Part shown: one piece after another, positions 34,201 through 41,554 of the stretch
Position numbering within the stretch: the stretch's first letter is position 1
Layout of the letters: each line of letters starts with the position of its first letter
Made by a program: the position numbers and the translations under genes
NCBI RefSeq assembly: GCF_900105055.1
Contig: NZ_FNTA01000004.1
Location: forward strand, 7,719,501-7,783,500
DNA length: 64,000 bases
From: Amycolatopsis lurida
Lineage (GTDB): Bacteria; Actinomycetota; Actinomycetes; Mycobacteriales; Pseudonocardiaceae
Reading direction: 5' to 3'
Notes under the pieces: model-generated
The model's database searches: none
Seen by the model: only the letters and a program-made list of their open reading frames with translations
What the model was told of the DNA's origin: nothing

Positions 34201-35184
34201 TTCGCCGGCCTCGACGACGACCAGCGGACCCGGAACTCGCTGGGTATCGGGAGCCTGTCCCTGACCGGCGCCGAACTTCCCGCACCCGCTGCGGAATTCA
34301 CGCTGCCCTGCGGATCCGGTCCGAACGTCCGCCTGGACGGCTTCGACTACGACACGTCCGTCCGCGGCACAGTCGCCGACTTCGTCGCGCACCGGCCGCT
34401 GACGCTCTCCGCGTGCCCCGATTCGGCGGGCGGCGTCGACCTGGCGGCGGGCGGGCACGAACTGCGGACCGACCGGTCCGAGTCCTTTGTGGTCCAAGAC
34501 CTGTGGCTGAAACCCGCCGGACAGGCCGTTTCACCCGCTGCGCATCGCGCCGTCACTGTGGACTCCTGGGACGCGACATCCCGCTCGGTCACCGTTGCGG
34601 GCGGCGACGAGTCCATTCTGGCCGTTCCGGAGAACGCGAACGCGGGCTGGACCGCTTCGCTGAACGGGACTCCGCTGGAGAAGACGCGTGTCGACGGCTG
34701 GCAGCAGGCGTGGATCCTGCCCGCCGGCTCCGGTGGCGTCGTGAAGCTGGAGTTCACCCCGGACTGGAAGTACCGATCGGGCCTGCTGATCGGAGCGGTC
34801 GCGATCCTGCTGGTGCTGATCGGCGCCCTGTGGCCGGTCCGTCGGCGGCGCGTTTCGGTGGAGGCGGGCTCCGGGCGAGTGGTGCCGGTGGTGCTCATCG
34901 GACTGCTGGCCGTCCTGGGCGGCATGCTGCCGATCGTGCTGCTGATCGCCGTCCTGCTCGCCCGCCAGTTCAGCGAACGCGCGCCACGGTACCTCGCTTT
35001 CGGCGGCATGGTCGTGGGAACGGTCGCCGCGGTGGTCGGGCGGCTGCTGGGGCACGGTCAGGAGTGGGCCTATGGTCCGGTGACCCAGGCATCGCTGCTG
35101 CTGGCGGCCGCGGCGATGGTGGCGACGTGTGTGCCTTGGTTCGCCGGACGTTCACCTGAGACGGATGTCGGGCCGAGGTCGTAG
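31246..35184 (+). CDS. aftD: alpha-(1->3)-arabinofuranosyltransferase AftD-like
   Basis: A 1312-residue protein, close to mycobacterial AftD (about 1400). The N-terminal 450 residues carry about ten transmembrane helices of a GT-C enzyme. The first outer loop has DTKLDLAVDPLAFLGRALHLWNP, a hallmark of this family, followed by GYLFPMGPFF and APLRNVHKFEPVLRLPL. The large extracytoplasmic part contains two discoidin/F5-8C-like carbohydrate-binding domains (around HQPFAALDGDPRTAWHSSS and GFAAVDGNPATTWLPD) and ends VPENANAGWTASLNG. Two to four helices close the protein. It transfers arabinofuranose from decaprenyl-phospho-arabinose to arabinogalactan or lipoarabinomannan. ATG 31246 gives MVTPGALVKRPSTW; there is no clear ribosome binding site. 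Confidence 0.9.
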   Translation: MVTPGALVKRPSTWIVLVLTVLSFVQRPGRTTFDTKLDLAVDPLAFLGRALHLWNPQATAGELQNQAYGYLFPMGPFFALCQAVGIPVWIAQRLWCAILLSVAFGGALLVARALKIGNERTRLIGAVGYALAPRMVTEIGSLSSEMLPAVLLPWVLLPLILADRIGSPRRAAGLSALAVLCMGGINGAMVVMALVLPGLWLLTRKWRSTHVTLVIWWFVFVVGVVLWWFLPLVLLGQYSLPFLDYIESATNTTAPMSLFEVLRGTNQWVAYVVQGTPWWPSGWALIDNPVLMAATGLVAAVGLLGLARRGLPERRFLVLGVLTGLTLLTVGYVGTLDSPLAEPVRQLLDGPLAPLRNVHKFEPVLRLPLMLAFVHGITSAAPALRRNLRPALGALLVVAMAAPVWLLTLRPGPGWDEVPGYWYDAMGHVAKTDATARTLLLPATGFGEYDWGRTVDEPAQAIADSPWAVRNQVPLGSEGNTRLMDSIDAALADGRGDPGLAALLARSGYRFLVLRGDIDRAKVGAPDFTTLRAGLAGSPGIEKSAQFGPLEIFEVKQPVPLVTATSAKDVPTVSGGPENLLPLMNSGQLDPGTPTVLTGDGGSPSGPRLVTDGLRRAERNVGGVRDNLSQTLTAGESARQQRAALDVLPFPGEQHQTVAAYRGIRSVDASTAASFADAFGGSDPSHQPFAALDGDPRTAWHSSSFTGPIGEWLEVELDTPRLVNSVDLAMVDDIRVGWPPTRIRITTDNGSVDHQVVRGAGAHTYPAPAGVTRKVRITLLSLVVGRQDGNVGISELKIPGVDPQRALEVPADLGPGPAPGFAFTRGAQPRYACVPDGGHIRCDANAGRDGEEPDGIRRLFSTTSPSAYEFGGTVLPAGGGRFPVTLPGVQVSATSQLGGDPSASGFAAVDGNPATTWLPDVTDLRPTLTLDWAKPQTISGIRVAADPGAPARLELTTPTSSRSVELDASGAATFPPLDTSQLKIAFAGLDDDQRTRNSLGIGSLSLTGAELPAPAAEFTLPCGSGPNVRLDGFDYDTSVRGTVADFVAHRPLTLSACPDSAGGVDLAAGGHELRTDRSESFVVQDLWLKPAGQAVSPAAHRAVTVDSWDATSRSVTVAGGDESILAVPENANAGWTASLNGTPLEKTRVDGWQQAWILPAGSGGVVKLEFTPDWKYRSGLLIGAVAILLVLIGALWPVRRRRVSVEAGSGRVVPVVLIGLLAVLGGMLPIVLLIAVLLARQFSERAPRYLAFGGMVVGTVAAVVGRLLGHGQEWAYGPVTQASLLLAAAAMVATCVPWFAGRSPETDVGPRS

Positions 35185-35413
35185 GCGGGCACTGTCCAGC
35201 GCCGCTCGGAGTTCGGCCGCCGGGCGAGGCTGTCCCGAAAGCCCGCCGCTCCCACGCGCCACCAAGTCTCACGATCTCACGCTGGTCGCCGCGTCCGGCT
35301 TCCCGGAGATGCTCCGCACCGGGATCTGAGTCATGAAGTGCTCGCGGCCGGGCAACCCGGGCGCGCGTTCTCCCGGTTGTAGGAGTTGTGAGCGAAAACC
35401 ACGGGAGGCCTGG

Positions 35414-35908
35414 GTGAAACGGTCCGACGAAACGGAGTACCGGGAGTACGTCACGTCCCGGATGGAGACGTTGCGGCGGACGGGCTATCTGCTCTGCCAC
35501 GACTGGCATCTCGCGGACGACCTGGTGTCGATCACGATCGCCAAGCTCTACCGGCATTGGAGGCGGGCGAGTGGCGTCGAGCATCTGGACGCGTATGTGC
35601 GCCGGATCTTGGTGCGCACCTGGCTCGACGAGCGCGGCAGATCATGGCGGCGTGAGGAGCTGTCGGGTGACCTGCCCGAACCGGCGGTGGAGCTGAACCC
35701 GAGGGTGCTCGACAGGGCACAGCTGTTCGCCCTGCTCGAAGCCCTGCCGCCGCGGCGCCGGGCCGCCGTCGTGCTGCGTATCTACTGCGACCTCTCGGTC
35801 GAGGAGACGGCCGCGATTCTCGGCTGTTCGGCGGGAACGGTGAAGAGCCAGACCGCCCGGGGCCTCGACACGTTGCGTGCGCGGCTGGCCGAAACCACCC
35901 TGAGCTGA
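35414..35908 (+). CDS. SigE-family / ECF RNA polymerase sigma factor
   Basis: A 164-residue protein from GTG 35414 with ACGGGAGG upstream. Region 2 is seen at YREYVTSRMETLRRTGYLLCHDWHLADDLVSITIAKLYRHW and region 4 at LPPRRRAAVVLRIYCDLSVEETAAILGCSAGTVKSQTARGLDTLR. The small size and wording place it in the actinobacterial SigE-like ECF subgroup. It directs RNA polymerase to a small set of promoters in response to an unknown signal. The next gene begins 11 bases later and encodes a single-pass membrane protein, the usual arrangement of a sigma factor with its controlling partner. The 229 bases before it hold no recognised gene. Confidence 0.88.
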   Translation: MKRSDETEYREYVTSRMETLRRTGYLLCHDWHLADDLVSITIAKLYRHWRRASGVEHLDAYVRRILVRTWLDERGRSWRREELSGDLPEPAVELNPRVLDRAQLFALLEALPPRRRAAVVLRIYCDLSVEETAAILGCSAGTVKSQTARGLDTLRARLAETTLS

Positions 35909-35919
35909 AGGAGACTGGG

Positions 35920-36768
35920 ATGACCAAGGAACGGATCGACGAGATCATCGGCGCGGCCCCGCTGTCCACTGTGGACGTCGAGGCGATCGTGGCGCGGGAA
36001 CGGAAGACGGCCTGGCTCCGGCCGAACCCCTGGGTGGCGACGGCCGCGGGCGTGGCGGCGGTCGCCGTCGGGGCGGCCTTCGTCCTCGCGCCTGGAACGC
36101 CCGGGGCGGTGAGTCCGGCGGCGGCCACGTCCTCGGCGCCGGAGCTGCCGGAGCCCTGCAAGATTCCCACGTTGATGGGCCCGGTGCCGACGGAGAAGCC
36201 GGTCGATGCGGCGACGCGGCTCACCGGTGTGCTGACCACCGCGGTGACCACCCGGCTCGCGACGGGCACGACCTTGACCCCCAACGCGGCGAACTACCCC
36301 ACCGGAGATCCCGGGCGCGGGCCGCTCCAGGTCGTCCATTCGGCAAGGCCGGTGACCAACGATGGTGGGACGTGCAGTGGCGGCGAAGACGAATTCGTGG
36401 CGGGGGCGGCCACGGTCCGGTCGGGTAAGAAGGGGAGCGTCCAAGCGACCCTGGGGCGGATGGGCGGCCGCCTGAACATGCCCGCCGACTGCGTGGACCA
36501 GACCCCGGTAGGGATGGAACAGGTGTGTCACCGGTCGTTCGGCCCGAAGGGGGAGGTCATCGTGGCGACCACCTTGACCGGCAAAGGCGGGGGACCGTCG
36601 ATCCATCGGGTCGAGGTAGCCCGCGCCGACAGGATCGGCGTGATTCTCGAGGCCTCGAACGCCGTCGACGCGAAGCATGACCGGAAACCGGACAGCCCGG
36701 TACCGCCTCTGACCCTGGAGCAGCTGGCCGAGATCGCCCTCGATCCCGGGATGACGCTCTATCCGTGA
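35920..36768 (+). CDS. single-pass membrane protein, putative partner of the adjacent sigma factor
   Basis: A 282-residue protein with a GGAGAC site before ATG 35920. A short cytosolic part (MTKERIDEIIGAAPLSTVDVEAIVARERKT, 1-30) is followed by one hydrophobic helix (VATAAGVAAVAVGAAFVLAPG, about 38-58). The remaining 220 residues are extracytoplasmic and include Cys residues in EPCKIP, GGTCSGG, PADCVDQ and QVCHRS that may pair as disulphides. The layout resembles anti-sigma or sensor partners of SigE-like factors, although no zinc-binding HxxxCxxC motif is present. The function is inferred from gene order alone. A strong hairpin ends the transcript at 36794-36832. Confidence 0.7.
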   Translation: MTKERIDEIIGAAPLSTVDVEAIVARERKTAWLRPNPWVATAAGVAAVAVGAAFVLAPGTPGAVSPAAATSSAPELPEPCKIPTLMGPVPTEKPVDAATRLTGVLTTAVTTRLATGTTLTPNAANYPTGDPGRGPLQVVHSARPVTNDGGTCSGGEDEFVAGAATVRSGKKGSVQATLGRMGGRLNMPADCVDQTPVGMEQVCHRSFGPKGEVIVATTLTGKGGGPSIHRVEVARADRIGVILEASNAVDAKHDRKPDSPVPPLTLEQLAEIALDPGMTLYP

Positions 36769-36793
36769 GCTGCCACGAGTTCCGTTCGGCGCC

Positions 36794-36832
36794 GGTGAAG
36801 CCCGCCGCCCAGATGGGGCGGCGGGCTTCACC
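36794..36832. terminator. strong hairpin terminator between convergent units
   Basis: Perfect 17-bp arms GGTGAAGCCCGCCGCCC (36794-36810) and GGGCGGCGGGCTTCACC (36816-36832) with a 5-base loop, 25 bases after the sigma partner gene and 11 before the hydrolase remnant. Confidence 0.85.
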
Positions 36833-36843
36833 GTGCGGGGGTG

Positions 36844-37100
36844 TCAGCGTTCGGTCGCTGTGATGATGAGACGGGCGATGGTTTCGGGCGCGCCGAGCAT
36901 GGCCAGGTGGCCGGTGGGAACCTCGACCATGTCCGCGTTCATCCGTTCGGCCATGAAGCGTTGCCCGGCAACGGGAATCATCTGATCCTCGGTGGCGACC
37001 ACGTAGTAGCGAGGGTGCCGCTTCCACGCCGGCGCACCGGCCGGTTCGAGCATCGCGGCCAGCGCGAGCGGGCGCTGGCCGGCGGCGAGCGCGGCTGCTC
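36844..37100 (-). pseudogene. C-terminal remnant of an alpha/beta hydrolase
   Basis: The frame reads AAGQRPLALAAMLEPAG, PAWKRHPRYYVVATEDQMIP, QRFMAERMNADMVEV and PTGHLAMLGAPETIARLI before a stop at 36844. This is the C-terminal third of EstC-like alpha/beta hydrolases, with acid (ATED) and His (GHLAM) but no nucleophile elbow. Upstream the frame continues without a proper N-terminal half or a ribosome binding site. A short protein from ATG 37053 (69 residues) could be made but would lack the catalytic Ser. It is most likely a decayed gene. Confidence 0.6.
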
Positions 37101-37103
37101 GAC

Positions 37104-37259
37104 CTACGGTGGACTTTCGAGGGTGGCCTGGTCTGCTCCGGGCAGGGGGCGTGCGGTGGTGACCTGCTGGGCCACCCCGCCGAAACGCTGGTCGAGTTCG
37201 CCGGCGGCCTCGTCTCTACGCGCCGGGTCAGCATGGAGCGGATGACCGGAAATCCGCAC
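37104..37259 (-). CDS. possible small ORF after the flippase gene
   Basis: GTG 37259 opens a 51-residue frame (VRISGHPLHADPARRDEAAG, then DQRFGGVAQQVTTARPLPG) ending at TAG 37104. It begins nine bases after the stop of the flippase gene on the same strand. No homology is recognised and the ribosome binding site is weak. It could be a fragment left by the deletion that created the neighbouring hydrolase remnant. Confidence 0.25.
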   Translation of the reverse strand: MRISGHPLHADPARRDEAAGELDQRFGGVAQQVTTARPLPGADQATLESPP

Positions 37260-37268
37260 AGTTCCCGG

Positions 37269-38480
37269 TCACCTCCGCCGCGACCGCCACTCCAACACAG
37301 CGCCGGACAGAGCCAAACCCCCGGCGCAGCAAGCGGCGACGGTCACCACCTGAACAGCCGACGAATGCAGCCAAGCGGTCACCAGCACCGTTTCCACCAC
37401 GACGGTCGCCCACATCAGCACGGTCACCCGCCGGTCACCGGCGGCGAGGCGCGAGAACAGCAGGATCTGCACCAGCGCGAGCATCGACCCGGCGAGGGCG
37501 AACGGCCAGACCGGCATGGTGCTGGCGGCGTAGCCGGAGCCGCCGATGAACGAGAGCAGACGGGGGCCGGCGACCACGGAGACAAGAAGGACGAAGGCGT
37601 CGAGAGCGGCGCAGACGGCCAAGGCGGCGGGCAGGATGCGGCGCCGGTCGTCGCCGTTCGCGAAGCGGGGGAGCACCAGGACACCGACGGCTTGGGGGAG
37701 CCAGTAGGCGATCTTCGTGACGATCGCGCCGAGCGCGTACTCGCCGGCTTCGGTCGCGGGGAGGGTGTGGCGCGCCAGCACCAGGTCGAGGTTCACCAGC
37801 AGGACCAGCGCCAGCATCGCCTGTGCCGCGTGCAGGACTTCGCCCGCGTGCCAGCCCGCCTTCCGCGGGCGCTGCCGTCCACAGAGGACCCAGCCGCAGA
37901 AGATCACCAGGTACGAGCCGATCGCGGTCCCGGCGAGCGCGCCGGTGGCGTCGCCGCCGATCAGCAGGCCGACCAGCGAGCCGCCGACCTTGCCCGCGCC
38001 TTCGAGCGCCATGAGGCCGGCCAAGCGGGCGAAGCGGCCGCTGCCCTGCAACAGGCCGTGGAAGAGGCCGAGCAGCGTCAACGGGCCGAGCGTGACGGCG
38101 AGCAGCAGCGCGGGCACGACGGAATCCAGGTGCAGCACGAAGACCAGCACCGGCGCCAGGAGCAGCCCGATGGCCGCGACGATGGCACTCGTCGTGAGGC
38201 CCAGCGCGAGGAGTGTCCCACTGTCCTGCGGCTTGCGGGCCACCCGCAGCGCGACCACGGTCTGCAGCCCCATCGCGGGGACGACGCCGATCACCAGCAC
38301 CGCCAGCAGCGAGCTCAGCTCACCGAACGCGCTCGGCGCGAGCAGCCGGGCGGCGATGATGCTCAGCACGTAGGCGCCGGCGTTGTTGGCCGCCAGCACG
38401 AGGGAAATGAGGATCGCCGCGACACGCTTGTCGGTCCTGGTCTCCTCGACCTCGACGTCTACGCTCAACGGTGCTCCCAT
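37269..38480 (-). CDS. polysaccharide-flippase-like membrane protein (MOP/Wzx type)
   Basis: A 403-residue protein starting MGAPLSVDVEVEETRTDKRV, with about 11 to 12 hydrophobic helices. The first helix region ISLVLAANNAGAYVLSIIAARLLAPSAFGELSSLLAV is the classic N-terminus of Wzx-like polysaccharide transporters. Such proteins flip lipid-linked glycans across the membrane. Placed between AftD and other envelope genes, it may export an arabinogalactan or related precursor; the cargo is unknown. The start codon lies in the palindromic motif at 38479-38494, shared with the divergent membrane-protein gene. Confidence 0.8.
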   Translation of the reverse strand: MGAPLSVDVEVEETRTDKRVAAILISLVLAANNAGAYVLSIIAARLLAPSAFGELSSLLAVLVIGVVPAMGLQTVVALRVARKPQDSGTLLALGLTTSAIVAAIGLLLAPVLVFVLHLDSVVPALLLAVTLGPLTLLGLFHGLLQGSGRFARLAGLMALEGAGKVGGSLVGLLIGGDATGALAGTAIGSYLVIFCGWVLCGRQRPRKAGWHAGEVLHAAQAMLALVLLVNLDLVLARHTLPATEAGEYALGAIVTKIAYWLPQAVGVLVLPRFANGDDRRRILPAALAVCAALDAFVLLVSVVAGPRLLSFIGGSGYAASTMPVWPFALAGSMLALVQILLFSRLAAGDRRVTVLMWATVVVETVLVTAWLHSSAVQVVTVAACCAGGLALSGAVLEWRSRRR

Positions 38481-38494
38481 TACCGGCGAGTAAT
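38479..38494. promoter_or_regulatory. envelope-region 16-bp motif, copy 2
   Basis: ATTACCGGCGAGTAAT has perfect ATTAC/GTAAT arms. It overlaps the flippase start codon and lies 42 bases before the divergent TTG start at 38537. Confidence 0.45.
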
Positions 38495-38536
38495 CGAGCG
38501 ACCATAACCGTGATCGCGGCGGAAAGGAAAGGGCAG

Positions 38537-40228
38537 TTGGACGCACGGCGCGAACGTCTCGTCCTGGCCGCGGTGTCGGCCGGGCTGGCTTCGCTGGTGT
38601 TCCTGCCCGTGCTCGGACGCGGCTTCGTCCTGAGCTACGACATGGTGTTCGCCCAGCGTCAGTCGCTGATCCCGGACGCGCTCGGGCTCGGTTCCGCCCT
38701 GCCGCGATCGGTTCCCGCCGACGCCGTGATCGCGCTCGCGACGGCGCTCGTGCCCGGCGACGTCGTCCAGAAAATCGTTCTGCTGCTCTCACTGTTCTTT
38801 GCGGCATACGGCGCAGGGCGGCTGGTCCCGACGGAGCAACTCGGTACGCGGATCGTCGCGGCCACCGGGTACGCGTGGACGGCCTATTTCGCGGAGCGGT
38901 TGTTCATCGGGCATTGGCCGCTCCTGCTCACTTACGCCTGCCTCCCTTGGATCGTGCGCGCCGCGCTTTCCCTGCGCCGGAACGCACCGAGGGCGCTCGC
39001 GGCGCTGGTCCTCGCCTGCGCCCCCGCCGTGCTCACGCCACCCGGCGGGGTGCTGGCCGCGCTCACCGCGATCGCGCTGGCCGGACCGCGGAAACTCGGC
39101 CACACCCTCGGTCTCGCCGTCGTGCTCAACCTGCCGTGGCTCGTCCCGACACTCCTGCACGACGGTGGCACGTTGTCCGATCCCGCCGGGGTGGCCGCCT
39201 TCAGCGCCCGCGCGGAAAGCTGGGGTCCGGCGATCCTGAGCGTGCTCGGGCTGGGCGGGATCTGGAACGGCGACGTCGTCCCCGGCAGCCGGGGCGCGCC
39301 GATGGCCCCGGTGCTGATCCTCGTCACGGTCGCCGTGGCGCTGTCCGGGCTCCGTCCTCTCGCGCGAAGGTGGGGGACGCCGCCAGCGAGAGCGTTGCTG
39401 CTGCTGGGAGTTCTCGGTGTCGTGCTCGCCGTCCTGGCGACGCTGCCCTACGGCGAACCCCTGCTCTCCTGGGCGATGGGGCACGTTCCCGGCGCGGGAC
39501 TGCTGCGGGACGCGCAGAAATGGGTGGCCTGGTGGGCGCTTCCGGTCGCGCTCGGGTTCGCGCTGGCGGTCGAAGCCGCCGCCGCGCGCCTGCGGACCGG
39601 GGCGGCACGCAGGGCGCTCCTCGTGGCTTCCGCGCTCTTTCCCTTGCTCACCATGCCCGATCTGGCCTGGGGCGGCTGGGGAAGACTCGAAGCGGTCCGT
39701 TATCCGGATGACTGGAACGCGGTCCACCGCGTGCTGGCGGACGACGACCGTCCCGGCGACGTCGTCACGCTGCCGCTGTCCACGTTCCGGAGTTTCGCCT
39801 GGAACGACCACCGGACTCAGCTGGACCCGGCGCCGCGTGCGCTGCCCGAGACCGTATTCGTCGACGACACCCTGCGCGTCGGCGGCGAAGAGATCGCGGG
39901 CGAGGATTCCGGAATGGACCGTGTCCGCGCCGCGAAGTCGCCGGAAGACCTGTCGGCGGCGGGAATCGGCTGGATCCTGGTCGAACACGGGACGCCGGGG
40001 CGGGTCGACCCGCGGTTGCTGACCGGCGCGGAACGGGTGTGGTCCGGTGATTGGCTCACGCTTTACCGCACTCCCGGTGAGCCCGCCGTGACCGGGACGC
40101 GATCATCGATTCCCGTGGTGCTGGCAAACGGAGTAGCGCTGCTCTCGATCGCCGCCGCACTGTTGTGCCTCAAGTTACCGGTGCGTACATTGAGCCGACG
40201 CAGGAATTCCCTGTCTCGGAAGGAGTAG
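38537..40228 (+). CDS. polytopic membrane protein of the AftD region (Rv0226c-like)
   Basis: About 563 residues from TTG 38537, supported by GGAAAGGAAAGGG just upstream; GTG 38510 is an alternative. Some 12 hydrophobic helices are seen, with a first outer loop GRGFVLSYDMVFAQRQSLIPDALGLG and later LRDAQKWVAWWALPVALGF, a pattern shared by actinobacterial GT-C-like proteins. An extracytoplasmic segment near the C-terminus (PDDWNAVHRVLADDDRPGDV, GIGWILVEHGTPG) precedes the final helix. Gene order suggests correspondence to mycobacterial Rv0226c. A lipid-linked-sugar transferase or a helper of AftD is the best guess. The DUF2613 gene starts three bases after its stop. Confidence 0.75.
   Translation: MDARRERLVLAAVSAGLASLVFLPVLGRGFVLSYDMVFAQRQSLIPDALGLGSALPRSVPADAVIALATALVPGDVVQKIVLLLSLFFAAYGAGRLVPTEQLGTRIVAATGYAWTAYFAERLFIGHWPLLLTYACLPWIVRAALSLRRNAPRALAALVLACAPAVLTPPGGVLAALTAIALAGPRKLGHTLGLAVVLNLPWLVPTLLHDGGTLSDPAGVAAFSARAESWGPAILSVLGLGGIWNGDVVPGSRGAPMAPVLILVTVAVALSGLRPLARRWGTPPARALLLLGVLGVVLAVLATLPYGEPLLSWAMGHVPGAGLLRDAQKWVAWWALPVALGFALAVEAAAARLRTGAARRALLVASALFPLLTMPDLAWGGWGRLEAVRYPDDWNAVHRVLADDDRPGDVVTLPLSTFRSFAWNDHRTQLDPAPRALPETVFVDDTLRVGGEEIAGEDSGMDRVRAAKSPEDLSAAGIGWILVEHGTPGRVDPRLLTGAERVWSGDWLTLYRTPGEPAVTGTRSSIPVVLANGVALLSIAAALLCLKLPVRTLSRRRNSLSRKE
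40174..40189. promoter_or_regulatory. envelope-region 16-bp motif, copy 3
   Basis: GTTACCGGTGCGTACA ends 42 bases before the DUF2613 start, inside the 3' end of the preceding gene. It is identical to 42791-42806. Confidence 0.4.
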
Positions 40229-40231
40229 GTC

Positions 40232-40411
40232 TTGGGCACCCTCATCGGCGCGGCAGCCGCCGTCATCATCGGGCTCGCGACGGCCGCGGGCGGGAGTTAC
40301 GCGCTGACGAACACCGCGGACCCGGACGCCGCACCCCAGGTGCAGGCGAAGATCAAGGAGCAGTTCAACCCGAACTCGAGCCCCGAGCACGTCATTTACG
40401 GCAACCGCTGA
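40232..40411 (+). CDS. DUF2613 small membrane/secreted protein (Rv0236A-like)
   Basis: A 59-residue protein from TTG 40232, with AAGGAG (40220-40225) at correct distance. It has one hydrophobic segment (LIGAAAAVIIGLATAAGGSYAL), then a short polar tail ending HVIYGNR. Mycobacterial Rv0236A, encoded beside aftD, has the same size and layout and a similar YGNR ending, so the identification is good despite the short length. Its function is unknown; it may be an accessory subunit of an envelope glycosyltransferase. The next gene begins four bases after its stop. Confidence 0.75.
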   Translation: MGTLIGAAAAVIIGLATAAGGSYALTNTADPDAAPQVQAKIKEQFNPNSSPEHVIYGNR

Positions 40412-40415
40412 GCCG

Positions 40416-41480
40416 GTGTCCGAGCTCGCTTCCGACCACGCCGTCCGGGTCGTCGGGCTCTACGGCGACCCCACCGTTTCCTGGAGCATCCTCCTGGAAG
40501 CGAAGCTGTCTTCGTTGCTGACGCCGGAAAAGGCGCGGATGCGGCTGGCGGTCGCGGTCGAAGAACGGCCGTGGCTCGGAGCCGCTCCCGAAGTCGTGGC
40601 CGTCTCCGGCGAAGAACTTCCGGCCGTTCGCGATCGGTTCGCCGAGACGTCGTACGAACGCGGCGCGCCGTTGCTCCGGGTCGCGGTTGGCGTCGACGAA
40701 CCCGTCGTGCTGATCGCCGCGCACCACGGCGCCCTCGACGGTCTCGGCCTGCTCGCCGTCCTCGGGCTGGCCCTCGACATCCCGATCTCTTCCGCCGCCA
40801 AGGGAATCGGTGCGCGCACGGCCGATCGGTCGTTTCTCGTGTCCGCCTTCCAGCGTCTCGCTGAAGCGCTTTTCGCGCCTCCGGCGAGAATCACCCCGGA
40901 ACGGGCCGAAAGTCGCTCAGGAGACGTGTTCAGCGCGCGGATTCTCCCCCGCTCACGGTTCGGTTCTTCGGCCTTCGCGGCGGCCGCCGCCAACCTGACC
41001 GAGACGTGGAACGCCCGGCACGGTGAGGAAGCCGCCAGGGTGGTGGCCGCGGTCGGCGCGTCCTGGCGAAGTGGGGCCGCGCCCGAACCCTTGCACGACA
41101 GCGCATTCTTCCGGTTGCGGCTCGGCGGGAAACCCACGGTCGCCGAAGTGGGCGCGCTGCTGGCCGCTCAGCCACCGGAACCCGATTTTCCCGCCCGCAG
41201 CAGCAGGATCGCCCGGCTGGGCACCCGGCTGCTGGCGAGCAGGCTCGGTTCGACCTATCTGGTTTCCAATCTCGGCGTCGTTTCGGCGGCGGACGCGGTC
41301 ACGTCGATCGCGTTCTATCCCGCCGCCAGCGGCCGCTCAGGCGTGGCGTTCGGCGCGGTGACCGTCGGCGAGACGAGCACCGTCACCGTGCGCGCACGCC
41401 GCAAGGACTTCGACGACGCCGCCACGGCCGACCTGGCCGACGGGCTCGTGGATGCCCTGTGGCGTCTTGTTCTTAGGTGA
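40416..41480 (+). CDS. condensation-domain-like (HHxxxDG) acyltransferase
   Basis: A 354-residue protein from GTG 40416. The motif AAHHGALDG is the HHxxxDG signature of the condensation/PapA/WS-DGAT superfamily, here in a short stand-alone form. Later segments YLVSNLGVVSAADAV and SGVAFGAVTVGE match the structural region near the C-terminal half of such enzymes (compare NVPGP-like loops). Members transfer acyl groups from CoA or carrier proteins to hydroxyls or amines. In an arabinan assembly region, acylation (for example succinyl or mycoloyl-like transfer) of a glycan or lipid is a plausible role. No signal peptide is present. It is tightly packed with the DUF2613 gene. Confidence 0.75.
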   Translation: MSELASDHAVRVVGLYGDPTVSWSILLEAKLSSLLTPEKARMRLAVAVEERPWLGAAPEVVAVSGEELPAVRDRFAETSYERGAPLLRVAVGVDEPVVLIAAHHGALDGLGLLAVLGLALDIPISSAAKGIGARTADRSFLVSAFQRLAEALFAPPARITPERAESRSGDVFSARILPRSRFGSSAFAAAAANLTETWNARHGEEAARVVAAVGASWRSGAAPEPLHDSAFFRLRLGGKPTVAEVGALLAAQPPEPDFPARSSRIARLGTRLLASRLGSTYLVSNLGVVSAADAVTSIAFYPAASGRSGVAFGAVTVGETSTVTVRARRKDFDDAATADLADGLVDALWRLVLR

Positions 41481-41502
41481 ACCCGCGTCCGCGATCGACG
41501 TC

Positions 41503-41554
41503 GGCAGGGCGCGAGCTGGCCTTTCAGGTCGCGAGATCGTGAAGGCGCCCTGCC
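41503..41554. terminator. hairpin between convergent acyltransferase and GT4 genes
   Basis: GGCAGGGCGC (41503-41512) and GCGCCCTGCC (41545-41554) form a 10-bp stem. An outer pair, GTGAACCCGC (41477-41486) and GCGGGTTCAC (41582-41591), brackets it. The hairpin covers the 3' end of the GT4 gene. Confidence 0.5.

Noticed and set aside
35185..35413. Short frame ending LTLVAASGFPEMLRTGI between AftD and the sigma gene, considered as a gene tail
   Set aside because: It has no start, no upstream homologous part and no family I can name; the stretch may hold only promoter sequence.
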